DNA of 64,000 nt. Source: Streptomyces bluensis (GTDB taxonomy: Bacteria; Actinomycetota; Actinomycetes; Streptomycetales; Streptomycetaceae). Below the pieces are notes generated by a model. The model made no database searches and had not been told where the DNA came from. It worked only from the letters and a program-made list of their open reading frames with translations. Positions 56,071-64,000 of the stretch are shown here, one piece after another. The position numbers were made by a program, and so were the translations under genes. Every line of letters begins with the position of its first letter. The first letter of the stretch is position 1. The stretch spans positions 62,001-126,000 of the forward strand of contig NZ_BMVM01000010.1 of NCBI RefSeq assembly GCF_014650715.1. The letters run 5' to 3'.

Positions 56071-57288
56071 TCACCTCGGTGTTGCGGCCGTCGTCCCAGC
56101 CACTGCTGACGGCGTAGCGCCCGTGCCGCGAAATCCGGGCGCCTTGATGCTCGCCAGATACCCGTCCTTCACCGTGTCCACGGTCGACCAGTCGTCCTTC
56201 AGGATGCCGCCCGTGTCACCGGAGTTGGGGTTCCAGGACCAGAAGGTCCAGTGGAAGCTGTCGGCGCCGTACGCCGACGTCGACCGCAGGTACGTCACCA
56301 GCGCGGCCAGCCACTTCTGGTCCACCGTCGACTGCAGGGTCGTACCGAACTCGCCCACCCACACGGGAGCGATGTTCTGCTTGAAGATGTAGCCCCAGTA
56401 CTTGTCCCAGATCCCGGGCATGTTGTTGGGGAACGACGGGTCATTGAACCAGGGCTGCTGGGCCACGGACGTGGCGTAGTCGTGGGCGGAGTAGACGACC
56501 CGGTTGGGCACGTCGAGCTGCACCGGGTACTGGGCGACGCCCATCAGGTTGCCGCCCCACCAGCCGTTGACGCCGTTGTACGACTGCACGCCCTCGACCA
56601 GGATCAGCAGCTCGGGGTTGACGGACAGGACCGCGTTGCCGGCGCGCTGGGCGGCCAGCCGCCAGTCCCTCGTGGTGTCACCGCAGCCCCAGCAGGCCGG
56701 ATCGTGGGGTTCGTTGTGCGGGTCGATGCCGACGACCGTGGAGTTGCCCTTGTAGCGCGTCGCCAGGGACTTGAGGTTGGCGATCCACGTCGACTCCGGC
56801 ACGGCCGCCGTGTACCAGAGTGCCGACTGGCCGCCCGCGTCCGGGCGGTGCCGGTCGAGGATGACCTTCAGGCCGGCCCCACCGGCATACGTCACGATCT
56901 TGTCCATCACCTGGAGCGAGGTCAGGCCCTGGAGGTCGGCGTTCTTGCCGTCGGAGAAGTTGATGCTGTCGGGCATGGTGCCGCTCTTGAGGATGTCGTC
57001 GCTGTAGGGCAGCCGGATCGTGTTGTAGCCCAGCGACTTCATCTGGTCGATCATGCTCTTGTAGTCGCGTGCCCAGAGACCGTGAACGACGTGATTGCCG
57101 GTCTCGAAGCCGAACCAGTTGATCCCGGCGATACGGACCGGCTGCCCGGCCGCGTCCAGGATCTGGCGGCCGCTGGTGTGCCAGTAGCCCGCCCCCGGCT
57201 CCGCCGCATCGGCCGTCTGCGCGGCGGCCAGCGGTAACAGGAGCGCCGCGGCGGCTGCGCACAGCGCTCTTCGCAAGCTGCGGAACAT
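56071..57288 (-). CDS. Secreted GH5 family cellulase
   Basis: A 405-aa glycoside hydrolase. A signal peptide (1-~29, cutting after ADAAEP-like residues) leads to a GH5 barrel: INWFGFETGNHVVHGLWAR, the acid/base Glu in GIDPHNEPHD, HDYATSVA, and the nucleophile Glu in PVWVGEFGT. It would cleave beta-1,4-glucans outside the cell. The protein ends in an Ala/Thr linker-like tail (TGATPSAVAGTTAATPR) with no carbohydrate-binding module, so it may be shortened. ATG 57288 is chosen. A CebR-type box lies 40 bp upstream. Confidence 0.92.
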   Translation of the reverse strand: MFRSLRRALCAAAAALLLPLAAAQTADAAEPGAGYWHTSGRQILDAAGQPVRIAGINWFGFETGNHVVHGLWARDYKSMIDQMKSLGYNTIRLPYSDDILKSGTMPDSINFSDGKNADLQGLTSLQVMDKIVTYAGGAGLKVILDRHRPDAGGQSALWYTAAVPESTWIANLKSLATRYKGNSTVVGIDPHNEPHDPACWGCGDTTRDWRLAAQRAGNAVLSVNPELLILVEGVQSYNGVNGWWGGNLMGVAQYPVQLDVPNRVVYSAHDYATSVAQQPWFNDPSFPNNMPGIWDKYWGYIFKQNIAPVWVGEFGTTLQSTVDQKWLAALVTYLRSTSAYGADSFHWTFWSWNPNSGDTGGILKDDWSTVDTVKDGYLASIKAPGFRGTGATPSAVAGTTAATPR

Positions 57289-57327
57289 GTCGCTGCTTCC
57301 TCTCGGGAGGCACGGGCCCGGAACGAG

Positions 57328-57341
57328 TGGGAGCGCTCCCA
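57328..57341 (-). promoter_or_regulatory. CebR operator
   Basis: TGGGAGCGCTCCCA, a perfect 14-bp palindrome matching the known Streptomyces CebR/CelR site. It places the cellulase under cello-oligosaccharide control. Confidence 0.9.
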
Positions 57342-57448
57342 CAGCCCTGCACCTCCCATGAAAGTCAGGCAACATGAACACGTCAAGGTGTCGGGACTGC
57401 CGGCGTGGGGGCCGATGAGTTCTCGATGGCGAAGAGGTCTGCACGGTT

Positions 57449-58318
57449 ATGACTACGCACGTGCTTGAGACTCCCGAGGCCGACCTCGCCTACGACGTTC
57501 ACGGCCCGCTGCCGACTGCTGACGGACGCCCACCGCTGGTCATGATCGGACAGCCCATGGACGCAAGCGGCTTCGGCTCATTGGCGTCGCACTTCCCCGA
57601 GCGCACCGTGATCACGTACGATCCGCGCGGTCTCGGCCGCAGCACCCGCAAGGACGGCCGCGCCGACCACGTACCCGAAACCCAGGCCGCCGACGTGCAC
57701 GCCGTCATCAGGGCGCTCGGCGCGGGCCCGGTCGACATGTTCGCGAGCAGCGGTGGTGCGGTGACCGCGCTCGCCCTCGTGGCGGCGTACCCCGATGACG
57801 TGACCACCCTGGTGGCGCACGAGCCGCCGCTCATTCCGCTCCTCCCGGACGCCCAGGCCGCCGAACGCGCCGGGGCCGCCGTCCGGGACGCGTACCAGAA
57901 GAAGGGCTGGGGTGCGGGCATGGCGGCCTTCGTCGTGATGACGTCATGGCAGGGTGAGTTCACCGATGACTACTTCGCCCAGCCGGCGCCGGATCCCACC
58001 GTGTTCGGGATGCCCACCGAGGATGACGGCTCCCGTGACGACCCGCTGCTCTCCGACCGGTCCTCGGCGGTCAGTGGCTACCGGCCCGATGTCGACGCGC
58101 TCACCGCGGCGCCGACGCGGGTCGTGATCGCGGTGGGCGAGGAATCCCGCGACACCCTCACCGGACGCACCGCGGTGGCGACAGCCGGGCTGCTCGGTCA
58201 GCAGGCGACGGTGTTCCCGAGCCACCACGGCGGCTTCCTCGGTGGCGAGTCCGGCTACGCCGGGCAGCCCGAGGCCTTCGCGCGCAGGCTGCGCGAAGTC
58301 ATCGACAAGGCCGGCTGA
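57449..58318 (+). CDS. Alpha/beta hydrolase
   Basis: A 289-aa hydrolase. Core segments: VMIGQPMDASGF, VITYDPRGLGRST, the nucleophile elbow FASSGGAVTALAL (Ser in SSGG), and a C-terminal His in FPSHHGGFLGG. The catalytic triad therefore looks complete, unlike the hydrolase at 18.8 kb. The substrate is unknown. The ATG start lies 160 bp from the divergent cellulase gene. Confidence 0.92.
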   Translation: MTTHVLETPEADLAYDVHGPLPTADGRPPLVMIGQPMDASGFGSLASHFPERTVITYDPRGLGRSTRKDGRADHVPETQAADVHAVIRALGAGPVDMFASSGGAVTALALVAAYPDDVTTLVAHEPPLIPLLPDAQAAERAGAAVRDAYQKKGWGAGMAAFVVMTSWQGEFTDDYFAQPAPDPTVFGMPTEDDGSRDDPLLSDRSSAVSGYRPDVDALTAAPTRVVIAVGEESRDTLTGRTAVATAGLLGQQATVFPSHHGGFLGGESGYAGQPEAFARRLREVIDKAG

Positions 58319-58426
58319 GGGTCGCGTCTCCCGGCGTCTCCCGGCGTCACGCGGCGTTCGTCCGGCTCTCCAAGGGAAGTGCGGCGCGCAGCGCGCCCAA
58401 GGAGGCCTGACACGGGGTCCGGTTCA

Positions 58427-58455
58427 GGGTGGGGCGGCGCTGCTCCGCCCCACCC
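58427..58455. terminator. Bidirectional terminator, hydrolase / ABC permease
   Basis: An 11-bp perfect stem GGGTGGGGCGG / CCGCCCCACCC with a 7-nt loop between convergent genes. Confidence 0.85.
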
Positions 58456-58462
58456 CCTCACC

Positions 58463-59284
58463 TCAGCGGCTGAGCCGCTGGAACCTCCGCACCGCCAGCG
58501 GCAGGAACACCGCCGTCAGGACCAGCGGCCACACCCCCGCCATGAGCAGCGCGTGCTGCTCCACCCACGAGTCGCCGCTCCCCACCGGCGTACCGAACAA
58601 CTCACGTGTCGCGGCGGCCGTGGAGGAGATCGGGTTCCACGCCGCCACAACACCCAGCCAGTCGGGCATGAGCTGGGGCGCGACGTAGATGCTGGAGATC
58701 ATCGTCAGCGGGAAGGCGACCGCGAACAGGCCGCCCGCCGCCTCGGGGTTGGGCACCAGGAGCCCGAGCCACACGCCGATCCAGATGAGCGCGAAACGCA
58801 GCCACAGCAGCAGGGCGAAGGCGGCCAGGAAGCCGGCGCCGCCGTCGGGGCGCCAGCCCATCGCCACTGCGGTGAGCATCATGATCGCCAACTCCGCGCA
58901 GGCGGTGATCAGGTCGGTCACCCCGCGTCCCGCGACCACCGCCGACGACGCCATCGGCATGGAGCGGAAGCGGTCGATGACGCCCTTGGTGGAGTCGTAG
59001 ACCACGACCGTCGCCGTGTTGATGAAGCCGAACGTCATCGTCATCACGAACATGCCCGGCATCAGGAAGTCCTTGTAGTCCCCGCCGCCGGGCACCTTCA
59101 TGGCGCTGCCGAAGACATAGCCGTAGAGGAGGACGGAGAGGATCGGGAAGCCGAGTTGCCAGGCGATGTTGACGGGTTGGCGCTGGTAGTGGGTCAGGCC
59201 GCGGCGGACGATGTTCCAGCAGTCGGCCAGCGCCCAGTACGCCCGTCCGTGGGCGGGCCGCTCGGTGAGGTCCAGGGAACTCAT
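58463..59284 (-). CDS. ABC-2 type transporter permease (DrrB-like)
   Basis: A 273-aa membrane protein with six predicted helices, of the daunorubicin-resistance DrrB group (YVFGSAMKVPGGGDYKDFLMPGMF; MISSIYVAPQLMPDWLG; WNPISSTAAATRELFG, in parts). It pairs with the overlapping ATPase to export a hydrophobic compound. ATG 59284 overlaps the ATPase stop (4 bp). Confidence 0.94.
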   Translation of the reverse strand: MSSLDLTERPAHGRAYWALADCWNIVRRGLTHYQRQPVNIAWQLGFPILSVLLYGYVFGSAMKVPGGGDYKDFLMPGMFVMTMTFGFINTATVVVYDSTKGVIDRFRSMPMASSAVVAGRGVTDLITACAELAIMMLTAVAMGWRPDGGAGFLAAFALLLWLRFALIWIGVWLGLLVPNPEAAGGLFAVAFPLTMISSIYVAPQLMPDWLGVVAAWNPISSTAAATRELFGTPVGSGDSWVEQHALLMAGVWPLVLTAVFLPLAVRRFQRLSR

Positions 59285-60321
59285 GCCGCCGCCTCCTTCC
59301 CCGGGTCCCCCGTGGTCCCCGCACCCGCCGAAGGTGCCGTACGGTGTCCGGTCAGGCGCAGGAACACGTCGTCGAGGCTCGGCCTGCGCAGTCCGATGTC
59401 CTCGACCACCACGCCCTCGTCCCGCAGCGTCCGCGCCACCTCCGTCAGGGCCGCCACGCGGTCGGTCACCTGGGCGTGGACGCGCGACGCCGCCTCGTCG
59501 GCCTCCGGTTCGCCGTCCGCGACGCGGGCGACCACCTTCACCGCCCGGGGGAGGTCGGACCGCTCGGCCACGACGACCTCGATACGGTCGCCGCCGACCG
59601 TGCTCTTCAGGCCGTCCGGGGTGTCGTCCGCGATGTCGCGCCCCTGGTCGATGACGGTGATACGGGAGGCCAGCTTGTCGGCCTCCTCCAGGTACTGCGT
59701 GGTGAGCAGGACGGTCGTGCCGTCGGCCACCAGCGCCCGTACGGACTCCCAGACCTCGCCGCGGCTGCGCGGGTCGAGCCCGGTCGTCGGCTCGTCGAGG
59801 AACAGCACGGCCGGGGCGAGGATCATCGAGGCGGCGAGGTCGAGGCGGCGCCGCATACCGCCGCTGTAGTCGCCGACCCCCTTGTCCGCGGCGTCCACGA
59901 GGTCGAACCGCTCCAGCAGTTCACCCGCCCGTCGTCTCGCCCGCTTCCCGCCCAGGTGGAACAACCGGCCGAACGTCTCCAGGTTCTGCCGTCCCGTCAA
60001 CACCTCGTCCACCGCCGCGTACTGGCCGGTGAGCCCGATCCGCGCCCGTACGTCGCGCGGTCGGCGCGCCACGTCGAGTCCGGCCACCGTGGCGCGGCCC
60101 TCGTCCAGGCGCACGAGCGTGGACAGGATGCGTACGGCGGTGGTCTTGCCCGCTCCGTTCGGCCCCAGCAGGCCGTGCACGGTGCCTTTGCGCACCGCGA
60201 GGCCGAAGCCGTCGAGCGCGCGCTTGGCGCCGTACCGCTTCACGAGGCCTTCGGCCCTTACGGCGTATCCGTCGTCTTCCAACGCCGCCTCCCCCTTCAC
60301 TTTCACCTTCACCATCCCCAT
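59281..60321 (-). CDS. ABC transporter ATP-binding protein (DrrA-like)
   Basis: A 346-aa drug-exporter ATPase. Walker A is GPNGAGKTT, the signature is YSGGMRRRLDLA, and Walker B is VLFLDEPTTGLDPRSR, with the DrrA-type C-terminal extension ending RRPSLDDVFLRLTGH. It has a Lys/Val-rich start (MVKVKVKGE). ATG 60321 or 60315 fits. It forms an operon with the permease and is divergent from a TetR gene with shared operators. Confidence 0.94.
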   Translation of the reverse strand: MGMVKVKVKGEAALEDDGYAVRAEGLVKRYGAKRALDGFGLAVRKGTVHGLLGPNGAGKTTAVRILSTLVRLDEGRATVAGLDVARRPRDVRARIGLTGQYAAVDEVLTGRQNLETFGRLFHLGGKRARRRAGELLERFDLVDAADKGVGDYSGGMRRRLDLAASMILAPAVLFLDEPTTGLDPRSRGEVWESVRALVADGTTVLLTTQYLEEADKLASRITVIDQGRDIADDTPDGLKSTVGGDRIEVVVAERSDLPRAVKVVARVADGEPEADEAASRVHAQVTDRVAALTEVARTLRDEGVVVEDIGLRRPSLDDVFLRLTGHRTAPSAGAGTTGDPGKEAAA

Positions 60322-60336
60322 AACCGCCCAATAACT

Positions 60337-60372
60337 GAGTACGGTGTACCCGTAAAAGAGTACGCCGTACTC
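60337..60372. promoter_or_regulatory. Two TetR operators between drrAB-like and tetR genes
   Basis: GAGTACG-c-CGTACTC, a perfect 15-bp palindrome at 60358-60372, and a related copy GAGTACG-g-TGTACCC at 60337-60351. Centre spacing is 21 bp, two helical turns. They sit in the divergent promoter region and probably serve TetR control of the exporter. Confidence 0.75.
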
Positions 60373-60438
60373 AATTTCTGTCCACTGGTTTCCCGAGGCC
60401 CGGCAAAGAGCCATGTCAGGAGGGCTACGCTGAGGTTC

Positions 60439-61242
60439 ATGGCGAGGACCGAGACCAGCGGTGGCGGCAACATCAAGCTCACCCTGAAGCTGCTGTGGGG
60501 CGGTGGCGAGCGCCCCAGCCGGGGGCCCAAACCGGGGCTGGCCCTGGACCGGATCGTCGCCGCGGCCGTCGGGATCGCCGACGCCGAGGGGCTGGAGGCG
60601 GTGTCGATGCGCCGCCTGTCCACCGCGCTGGACGTCGGCACGATGTCGCTGTACCGGTACGTACCGGGAAAGGCCGAGCTGCTCGACCTGATGCTCGACC
60701 GGGTGCAGCGCGAGGCGCTGGAGGCGGACCAGGAGAACCTGGCCGGCCAGGAGAGCGCGACGGCACCGACCGGCTGGCGCCGGGCCGTCGAGTCCCTGGC
60801 CCGCGGCTACCTGGAGCTCTACCGGCGCCACCCGTGGCTGCTGCGGGTCAACGAGGCCCGCTCGGTTCTGGGCCCGAGTTCCCTGCGCTCGCTGGAGGTC
60901 GCTCTGATCCCGCTCCAGGGCATGGGGCTCAGCGACCCCGAGCTGATGTCGGTGATCATCTCGGTGCAGTCCTTCGCCGGGGGCATCGCGCGCATGGAGA
61001 TCGACACCGACGCCGCCGCGAAGGAAACCGGCCTGAGCCACGAGGAGTTCTGGGAGCAGCAGCGGCCGTACCTCGAACAGGCCATGGAGAGCGGGCAGTT
61101 CCCGGTACTCGCCACGCTGGCCGAGGACACCTTCTCGGAGGACTTCGACCACTTCGCCTTCGGCCTGCGGCGGTTCCTGGACGGCCTGGAGGTCCTGGTC
61201 GCCGAGCGGGCAGGGCGGACCGGGCGGCGCGGAGAAGGATGA
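60439..61242 (+). CDS. TetR-family regulator of the DrrAB-like exporter
   Basis: A 267-aa regulator. After a Gly-rich tail comes the HTH (IVAAAVGIADAEGLEAVSMRRLSTALDVGTMSLYRYVPGKAELLDL in outline), then a large C-terminal domain of the TetR_C_1/TetR(D)-like group, as found with drug exporters. ATG 60439 has gagg upstream. Control of the divergent exporter through the palindromes at 60337-60372 is the likely role. Confidence 0.92.
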   Translation: MARTETSGGGNIKLTLKLLWGGGERPSRGPKPGLALDRIVAAAVGIADAEGLEAVSMRRLSTALDVGTMSLYRYVPGKAELLDLMLDRVQREALEADQENLAGQESATAPTGWRRAVESLARGYLELYRRHPWLLRVNEARSVLGPSSLRSLEVALIPLQGMGLSDPELMSVIISVQSFAGGIARMEIDTDAAAKETGLSHEEFWEQQRPYLEQAMESGQFPVLATLAEDTFSEDFDHFAFGLRRFLDGLEVLVAERAGRTGRRGEG

Positions 61243-61533
61243 CCCGGCACGCCCCTCCGGGACCGCTGTAGCCCTGGGGGCGGCCGGCGGGGCTGGGTTC
61301 GCACGGTGGTCGGCCACCGAAGTCGACACGGCCGCGTTCCGCGCGCTGGGCGGGGAGTTCCCGCGGAGCGTGTGAGAACGGCCCGGTCGTATACGGGGGT
61401 TGCTCCCTGCCCACGGCAACGAAGGGCGCGCGAAGACTGCCTGACCCAGGAAATGATCTTCGGCCCGGCGCGTACGACAATCGTCGAGTTCTTTTGAACC
61501 CTGTCTCGTTCCGTGGACCAGGAGGGCTTACCT

Positions 61534-62148
61534 GTGAGATTGTCCCGCGCCGCACTGTCCGTCGCCGCCGTCGCTCTGACGCCGACGCTGCTGCTCGCCG
61601 CGCCCGCCTTCGCCACCGACACGGTCAGCACCTCGTCCACCGGCGCGGTGACGGCGTCGGACACCACCGACCCGACCACGCCGGTGTCCGAGATGTCCGA
61701 CGACGACGTCCGGGTGGCGATCATGCGCATCATCGCCGACCCCGCCACCGGCAGCGCCGTCCGCGCCGCCGCGCAGGCGGCCATGGACGGCACCATCGCC
61801 GACCAGCGGTACTTCCTGGAGACCGGCCGCTGGGAGGCCCAGTTCGAGGACGACCGGGTCGCCGTCGCCCGCATCCTGTACCTCGCCCAGCAGAACGGCA
61901 GCAAGGCGGTCGTCCGGGAGGCCAATGCCGCCCTCGACGCCGGCACCCCCGAGGCCCTGCGCGCCTTCCTGGAGACCGGGTACCGCCTCGCCCAGGCCGA
62001 GGACGACCGGGTCGCCATCTCCCGCATCCTCGCCGACCCGGCCACGAGCGACGCGCTCCGCGCGGCAGCGGAGGCGGCCCTCGACGACGGCTCCCCGGAG
62101 GCACTGCGGTACTTCCTTGAGCACGGCCGCTATGAGGTGGGCGCCTAG
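61534..62148 (+). CDS. Secreted ALF-repeat protein
   Basis: A 204-aa exported protein with a signal peptide (1-~29; ALSVAAVALTPTLLLAAPAFA). It carries three ALF-type helical repeats of ~46 residues, at about 55-100, 102-147 and 149-195, each of the form DDRVAV.RIL....A..A..AAL..G..EALR.FLE.G. ALF repeats are common in secreted actinobacterial proteins; their role is unknown. GTG 61534 has a strong aggagg ribosome site. Confidence 0.9.
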   Translation: MRLSRAALSVAAVALTPTLLLAAPAFATDTVSTSSTGAVTASDTTDPTTPVSEMSDDDVRVAIMRIIADPATGSAVRAAAQAAMDGTIADQRYFLETGRWEAQFEDDRVAVARILYLAQQNGSKAVVREANAALDAGTPEALRAFLETGYRLAQAEDDRVAISRILADPATSDALRAAAEAALDDGSPEALRYFLEHGRYEVGA

Positions 62149-62320
62149 GACCTCCCAAGCCGCTCGGGATACGGGCCGTGCTCGCCTGTCGGCAGTCACG
62201 GCCCGCTGAACTCCCACCCCGCGTCTGTGGGTTGCACTCGCGTCACGGCGGGAGATCTACCGGGTCCACGCTTGATCACGAGGGCGGAAACGACAGTTTG
62301 ATCAGAACTCGGTACGCACC

Positions 62321-63355
62321 CTAGGACGGGCGCCGCGACAGCCTCTTCAGCCCCCACAGAACGACGATGCCGGCCCCCACGAGGATCGCGCCGGTCTTGA
62401 ACCCGGAGCTCGCGCCGCCACCGCCGCCCCCGGCGGCCTCCGAACCCCCGTCCCCACCCCCGGAGGACGAGGCCGAGCCGCCGGTGGCCCCGCCGGGCGC
62501 GTCCCGCGCCACGACCGTGCTGCCCTCGCCCTCAGTGCCGTACAGGATCTTGGACCCGTCGGGCGTGTACGTCACCGACTCGCCCTGTCTCTGCAGGGGG
62601 ACGCTCAGCTGCTGGATCCGCTTGATCTTCCCGTCGTTCCAGTCGTACAGGATGCCGCCGAAGTACCCGCGTACGGCGAGCCGCTTGCCGTCGGGTGAGA
62701 AGGCCGCGTCGGTGGCCCACAGGTCGACGGGGGCGACGGGCTCGTAGACGTTCGTGCCGGACGCGGAGAGCTTCGCGGGCCCCTCGTACAGATGCCCGCC
62801 GTCCTCCTGCTTGTCGATGATGTAGACGCGCCCGGTCCTGGGGTGGACGACCAGGGACTCGGCGTCGCGGGAGCCGTCGGAGTACTTCACGACGTACTGA
62901 GTGGCCCGGATCGTCTGGTCCTTGAGCTCCTTGGGCTCGGGCAGCTGGTAGATCCACACGTGGGGCCAGGTGACGCCGTCGTTGTCGCCGATGTCGCCGA
63001 CCCAGATCTGGTTGCCGGGCCCGATGGAGATGGCCTCGACGTCACGCGGTGTGCCGACGCCGGTCATGGTGACGGTGGCGACGGTCCTGCCGGTCCTGCT
63101 GTCGACGGCGTAGAGGTAGGCGCCCGTGTCCTGGTCGTTGTGGGTCCAGTAGATCCCCGGGTGCAGGCGCGAGGCCGCCAGGCCGCTGGACTCGGTGATC
63201 CTCGGGTCCTTGAGGGCGAACTCGCCGTCGTCGTCAGCGGCGACCGGCGCGGCCGAGGCGGCGGCGAGGAGAACCCCGGCGAGGCCGACGAGGACGGGGA
63301 GGAGGGGAAGGCGAGGGAGCCGGAGGAGGGATCGACGCGGCAATCGACGAGGCAT
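62321..63355 (-). CDS. Secreted, membrane-anchored beta-propeller-like protein
   Basis: A 344-aa protein with a signal peptide (1-~40; LPVLVGLAGVLLAAASAAPVAA) and a WD40/YncE-like propeller core. The core has repeated turns such as YLYAVDSRTGRTVATV, GRVYIIDKQEDGGHLYEG and YTPDGSKILYGTEGEG. A Ser/Gly-rich linker and a C-terminal membrane helix (GAILVGAGIVVLWGLKRLSRRPS) complete it. It is probably displayed on the cell surface. There is no LPxTG signal. ATG 63355 is chosen; its function is unknown. Confidence 0.88.
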   Translation of the reverse strand: MPRRLPRRSLLRLPRLPLLPVLVGLAGVLLAAASAAPVAADDDGEFALKDPRITESSGLAASRLHPGIYWTHNDQDTGAYLYAVDSRTGRTVATVTMTGVGTPRDVEAISIGPGNQIWVGDIGDNDGVTWPHVWIYQLPEPKELKDQTIRATQYVVKYSDGSRDAESLVVHPRTGRVYIIDKQEDGGHLYEGPAKLSASGTNVYEPVAPVDLWATDAAFSPDGKRLAVRGYFGGILYDWNDGKIKRIQQLSVPLQRQGESVTYTPDGSKILYGTEGEGSTVVARDAPGGATGGSASSSGGGDGGSEAAGGGGGGASSGFKTGAILVGAGIVVLWGLKRLSRRPS

Positions 63356-63495
63356 GCCGTCAACCGTATGCCGTCTTCCGCCCACGGGCTGTGCCCGTCC
63401 GGTACCGCGGCAGTCCCCGGCACGTGGCGAGGCTCACAGCGCGGAACCGCCCCGCAGCGCCTACCCCTTGGTAGCGCTGCATCATGATGGCCGGA

Positions 63496-64000
63496 TGCTC
63501 AGGTTCATGCCCGTCGGCGACTCCATGACCATCGGCAGCGCGGGCGATCACACGTGGCGTTACCGGCTGTGGCAGCACCTGTGCGCGACGTACGGCGGTC
63601 CCTTCAAGATCGTCGGCCCCCGGGAGGCGCTCCACGACAAGATCACGGACACCGCGACGTCGTACGCCTACGCGGACCCGGACTTCCCACGTGCCCACCT
63701 GGCGGGGTGGGGCGAGGGCTGGCTCCACATGGCGCCGCTGATCACGGAGACGGTGCGGACCCACCGCGCGGACGTGCTGCTCGTCTCGCTGGGCCTGATC
63801 GACCTGGGCTTCTACACGGACGCGGACCAGACGGCGGAGAACGTACGGCGCTTCGTGGCCGGAGCCCGCCTGGGGAACCCGCGCGTCCGCATGGTCCTGC
63901 TGCCCGTGATCCCGAACATCCGGGCGGAGTCGGACGCCTCCTTCGCCGCCCAGGTGACCCGCTTCAACGAACTCCTCGCCAAAACGGCGGCCGACCTGGA
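63496..64000 (+). CDS. SGNH/GDSL hydrolase, N-terminal part (runs off window)
   Basis: At least 168 codons remain open to the window end. The N-terminus MLRFMPVGDSMTIGSAGDHT carries the GDS(M/L) block I with the nucleophile Ser. LVSLGLIDLGFY sits where block III is expected but lacks the usual GxND Asn (GLID). It is a small esterase/lipase-like protein without an obvious signal peptide in this part. The rest, including the catalytic Asp-His pair, is outside the window. Confidence 0.85.

Noticed and set aside
61243..61533. Open stretch ending ...FRALGGEFPRSV before the ALF-repeat gene, as a possible gene remnant
   Set aside because: Only about 50 codons, no start and no recognised family; it may be chance in high-GC DNA.
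1..64000. tRNA genes, insertion sequences and integrases
   Set aside because: I read both strands for cloverleaf ends and transposase motifs and found none that convinced me; a tRNAscan or IS search would be decisive.

Overview
The window is a stretch of Streptomyces chromosome. The evidence is the very high G+C content with strong third-position G/C bias, frequent GTG starts with 4-bp ATGA/GTGA overlaps, and gene types typical of the genus: a conservon (roadblock plus DUF742), XRE/DUF397 pairs, RsbW-like ATP-binding proteins, a DmdR1-type iron regulator, an EF-hand calerythrin-like protein, a CebR box and ALF repeats. From memory, much of the order resembles the S. coelicolor SCO4411-to-SCO4366 neighbourhood read backwards. 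That is recollection, not a database result.

Layout. 0.3-5.2 kb: an RsbW-like ATPase and a divergent acyl-CoA dehydrogenase pair / acyl-CoA ligase locus with two matching palindromic operators. 5.3-8.7 kb: EF-hand protein, STAS protein, ECF sigma factor and its zinc-finger anti-sigma partner. 8.7-18.7 kb: purU, a small conserved protein, a substrate-binding lipoprotein, a Pro/Gln-rich membrane protein, a TPR-type regulator, a primase-like protein and an ABC exporter. 18.8-26.4 kb: an alpha/beta hydrolase without its nucleophile serine, dmdR1 (with a long antisense frame like the reported adm), a SIS protein, a PAS protein, a probable small RNA, citrate synthase and pdxH. 26.4-35.2 kb: a seven-gene TetR-linked acyl-CoA carboxylation operon (DinB-like protein, AtuA-like protein, carboxyltransferase, biotin carboxylase, acyl-CoA dehydrogenase, enoyl-CoA hydratase, TetR), which looks suited to branched-chain or isoprenoid acyl-CoA breakdown. 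35.4-42.5 kb: EamA transporter, FemX-type protein, a TetR/SDR pair with two operators, and a large FAD/Fe-S oxidoreductase. 43.0-48.3 kb: a conservon with CvnA, B and C and two P450s but no CvnD GTPase. 48.4-49.5 kb: serC.

The most accessory part is 49.5-56.0 kb. A caspase-like peptidase with two C-terminal repeat domains is coupled to a small EACC1-type membrane protein. The pair is bracketed by two near-identical copies of the serC-side terminator, which suggests insertion by duplication. Next come two XRE(DUF5753)/DUF397-type regulatory modules, an RsbW-like ATPase and a DUF6879 protein carrying an extra N-terminal domain. 56-64 kb returns to ordinary content: a secreted GH5 cellulase under a CebR-type box, a hydrolase, a DrrAB-type efflux pair with its TetR, an ALF-repeat protein, a membrane-anchored beta-propeller-like protein and the start of an SGNH hydrolase.

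The observations I rate highest are the terminator-bracketed caspase-EACC1 module, a promoter-driven RNA at 23.98-24.19 kb that begins with a 14-nt perfect complement of the 16S rRNA 3' end, the GTPase-less conservon, and the many operator palindromes and in-frame minisatellites. No tRNA, rRNA, CRISPR array, transposase or integrase was found.
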